DNA of 6,041 nt, from NCBI GenBank assembly GCA_003235435.1, contig QJWF01000138.1, forward strand, positions 1-6,041, given 5' to 3'. Positions 5,840 to 6,041 of the stretch are shown here, one piece after another. How positions within the stretch are numbered: the first letter of the stretch is position 1; each line of letters starts with the position of its first letter. This DNA comes from Nitrosomonadales bacterium. Its GTDB lineage: Bacteria; Pseudomonadota; Gammaproteobacteria; Burkholderiales; Gallionellaceae. Under the pieces are notes generated by a model. The model worked only from the letters and a program-made list of their open reading frames with translations. It had not been told where the DNA came from and did no database searches. The translations under genes and the position numbers were made by a program.

Positions 5840-6041
5840 CTAAGGCATAGGTTTTACAACGTCTCCGACCCGGAAGCCTGAACCGGATACTACCGTGGCA
5901 GAAGAGAGATTTTCATTCTGATGACTGGCGATCCTGATTACACCGATCTTGCTTTCTCTGTAGCCCAAAATCTGTCCATTATCGGGGTCGATCAGCGCTT
6001 CGCCAATGTGGTAGACGGCCAGTTGGGTTCCCTCCCTCAAT
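5840..6041 (-). CDS. C-terminal fragment of a probable envelope protein (FlgT C-terminal/CsgG-associated-like domain); start outside window
   Basis: The minus-strand frame is open from the right edge to a TAG at 5842-5840 and gives 66 residues. The pattern is GTQLAVYHIGEALIDPDNG, ILGYRESKIGVIRI, then ATVVSGSGFRVGDVVK at the very end. This layout (a short beta strand, x-IDPxxGxxLGxxExKIGxI, x-A-VVSG-GF-VGDVV) resembles the small beta-barrel domain at the C-terminus of FlgT-like and CsgG-associated outer-membrane or periplasmic proteins. The match is from memory of the family pattern and is not certain; a LysM-associated C-terminal domain has a similar look. The signal peptide and upstream domains are not in view. 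It converges on the operon and is transcribed separately. Confidence 0.6.
   Translation of the reverse strand, partial: LREGTQLAVYHIGEALIDPDNGQILGYRESKIGVIRIASHQNENLSSATVVSGSGFRVGDVVKPMP

Overview
The window carries one of the best-conserved translation operons of Proteobacteria, in the order thrS (3' end only) - infC - rpmI - rplT - pheS - pheT - ihfA - merR-like gene, all on the + strand. A convergent minus-strand gene is cut by the right edge. Base composition is mixed, with roughly half G+C. The protein sequences and the MerR-type gene directly after ihfA suggest a betaproteobacterium, possibly of the Nitrosomonadales/Gallionellaceae type. That placement rests on family resemblance alone; no rRNA or marker search was possible.

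Layout. Bases 2-280 are the C-terminal anticodon-binding part of threonyl-tRNA synthetase. Initiation factor IF3 follows (316-888). It most likely starts at a rare AUA codon, because the first ATG (340) has no ribosome binding site and cuts the conserved N-terminus. A 127-base leader (889-1015) then precedes rpmI (L35, 1016-1213) and rplT (L20, 1224-1583), whose Shine-Dalgarno regions are near copies of each other. A strong intrinsic terminator (1600-1627) lies between rplT and pheS. Both phenylalanyl-tRNA synthetase subunits follow (pheS 1677-2660, pheT 2704-5061), then the IHF alpha subunit (ihfA, 5071-5382) and a 119-residue MerR-like regulator (5363-5722) that overlaps ihfA by 20 bases. 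After a 117-base convergent gap, a minus-strand gene (5840 to the edge) encodes the C-terminus of a probable envelope protein resembling the FlgT C-terminal/CsgG-associated domain.

The genes supply translation (two aminoacyl-tRNA synthetases, IF3, two 50S proteins) plus a nucleoid protein, as in E. coli. No unknown defence or mobile system is visible. The interest lies in regulation. E. coli controls pheST by attenuation through a separate Phe-rich leader peptide, pheM, and no such leader is present here. Instead, the last codons of rplT hold three Phe codons, followed by segments that can pair as protector (1:2), antiterminator (2:3) and terminator (3:4). This suggests that the end of the L20 gene may serve as the leader peptide for Phe-dependent attenuation of pheST. 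Other observations are a five-unit 9-base tandem repeat at the 3' end of infC, a perfect GNRA-loop hairpin inside infC, mutually exclusive pairings in the rpmI leader, and a 27-codon mini-ORF whose stop overlaps the rpmI ribosome binding site.
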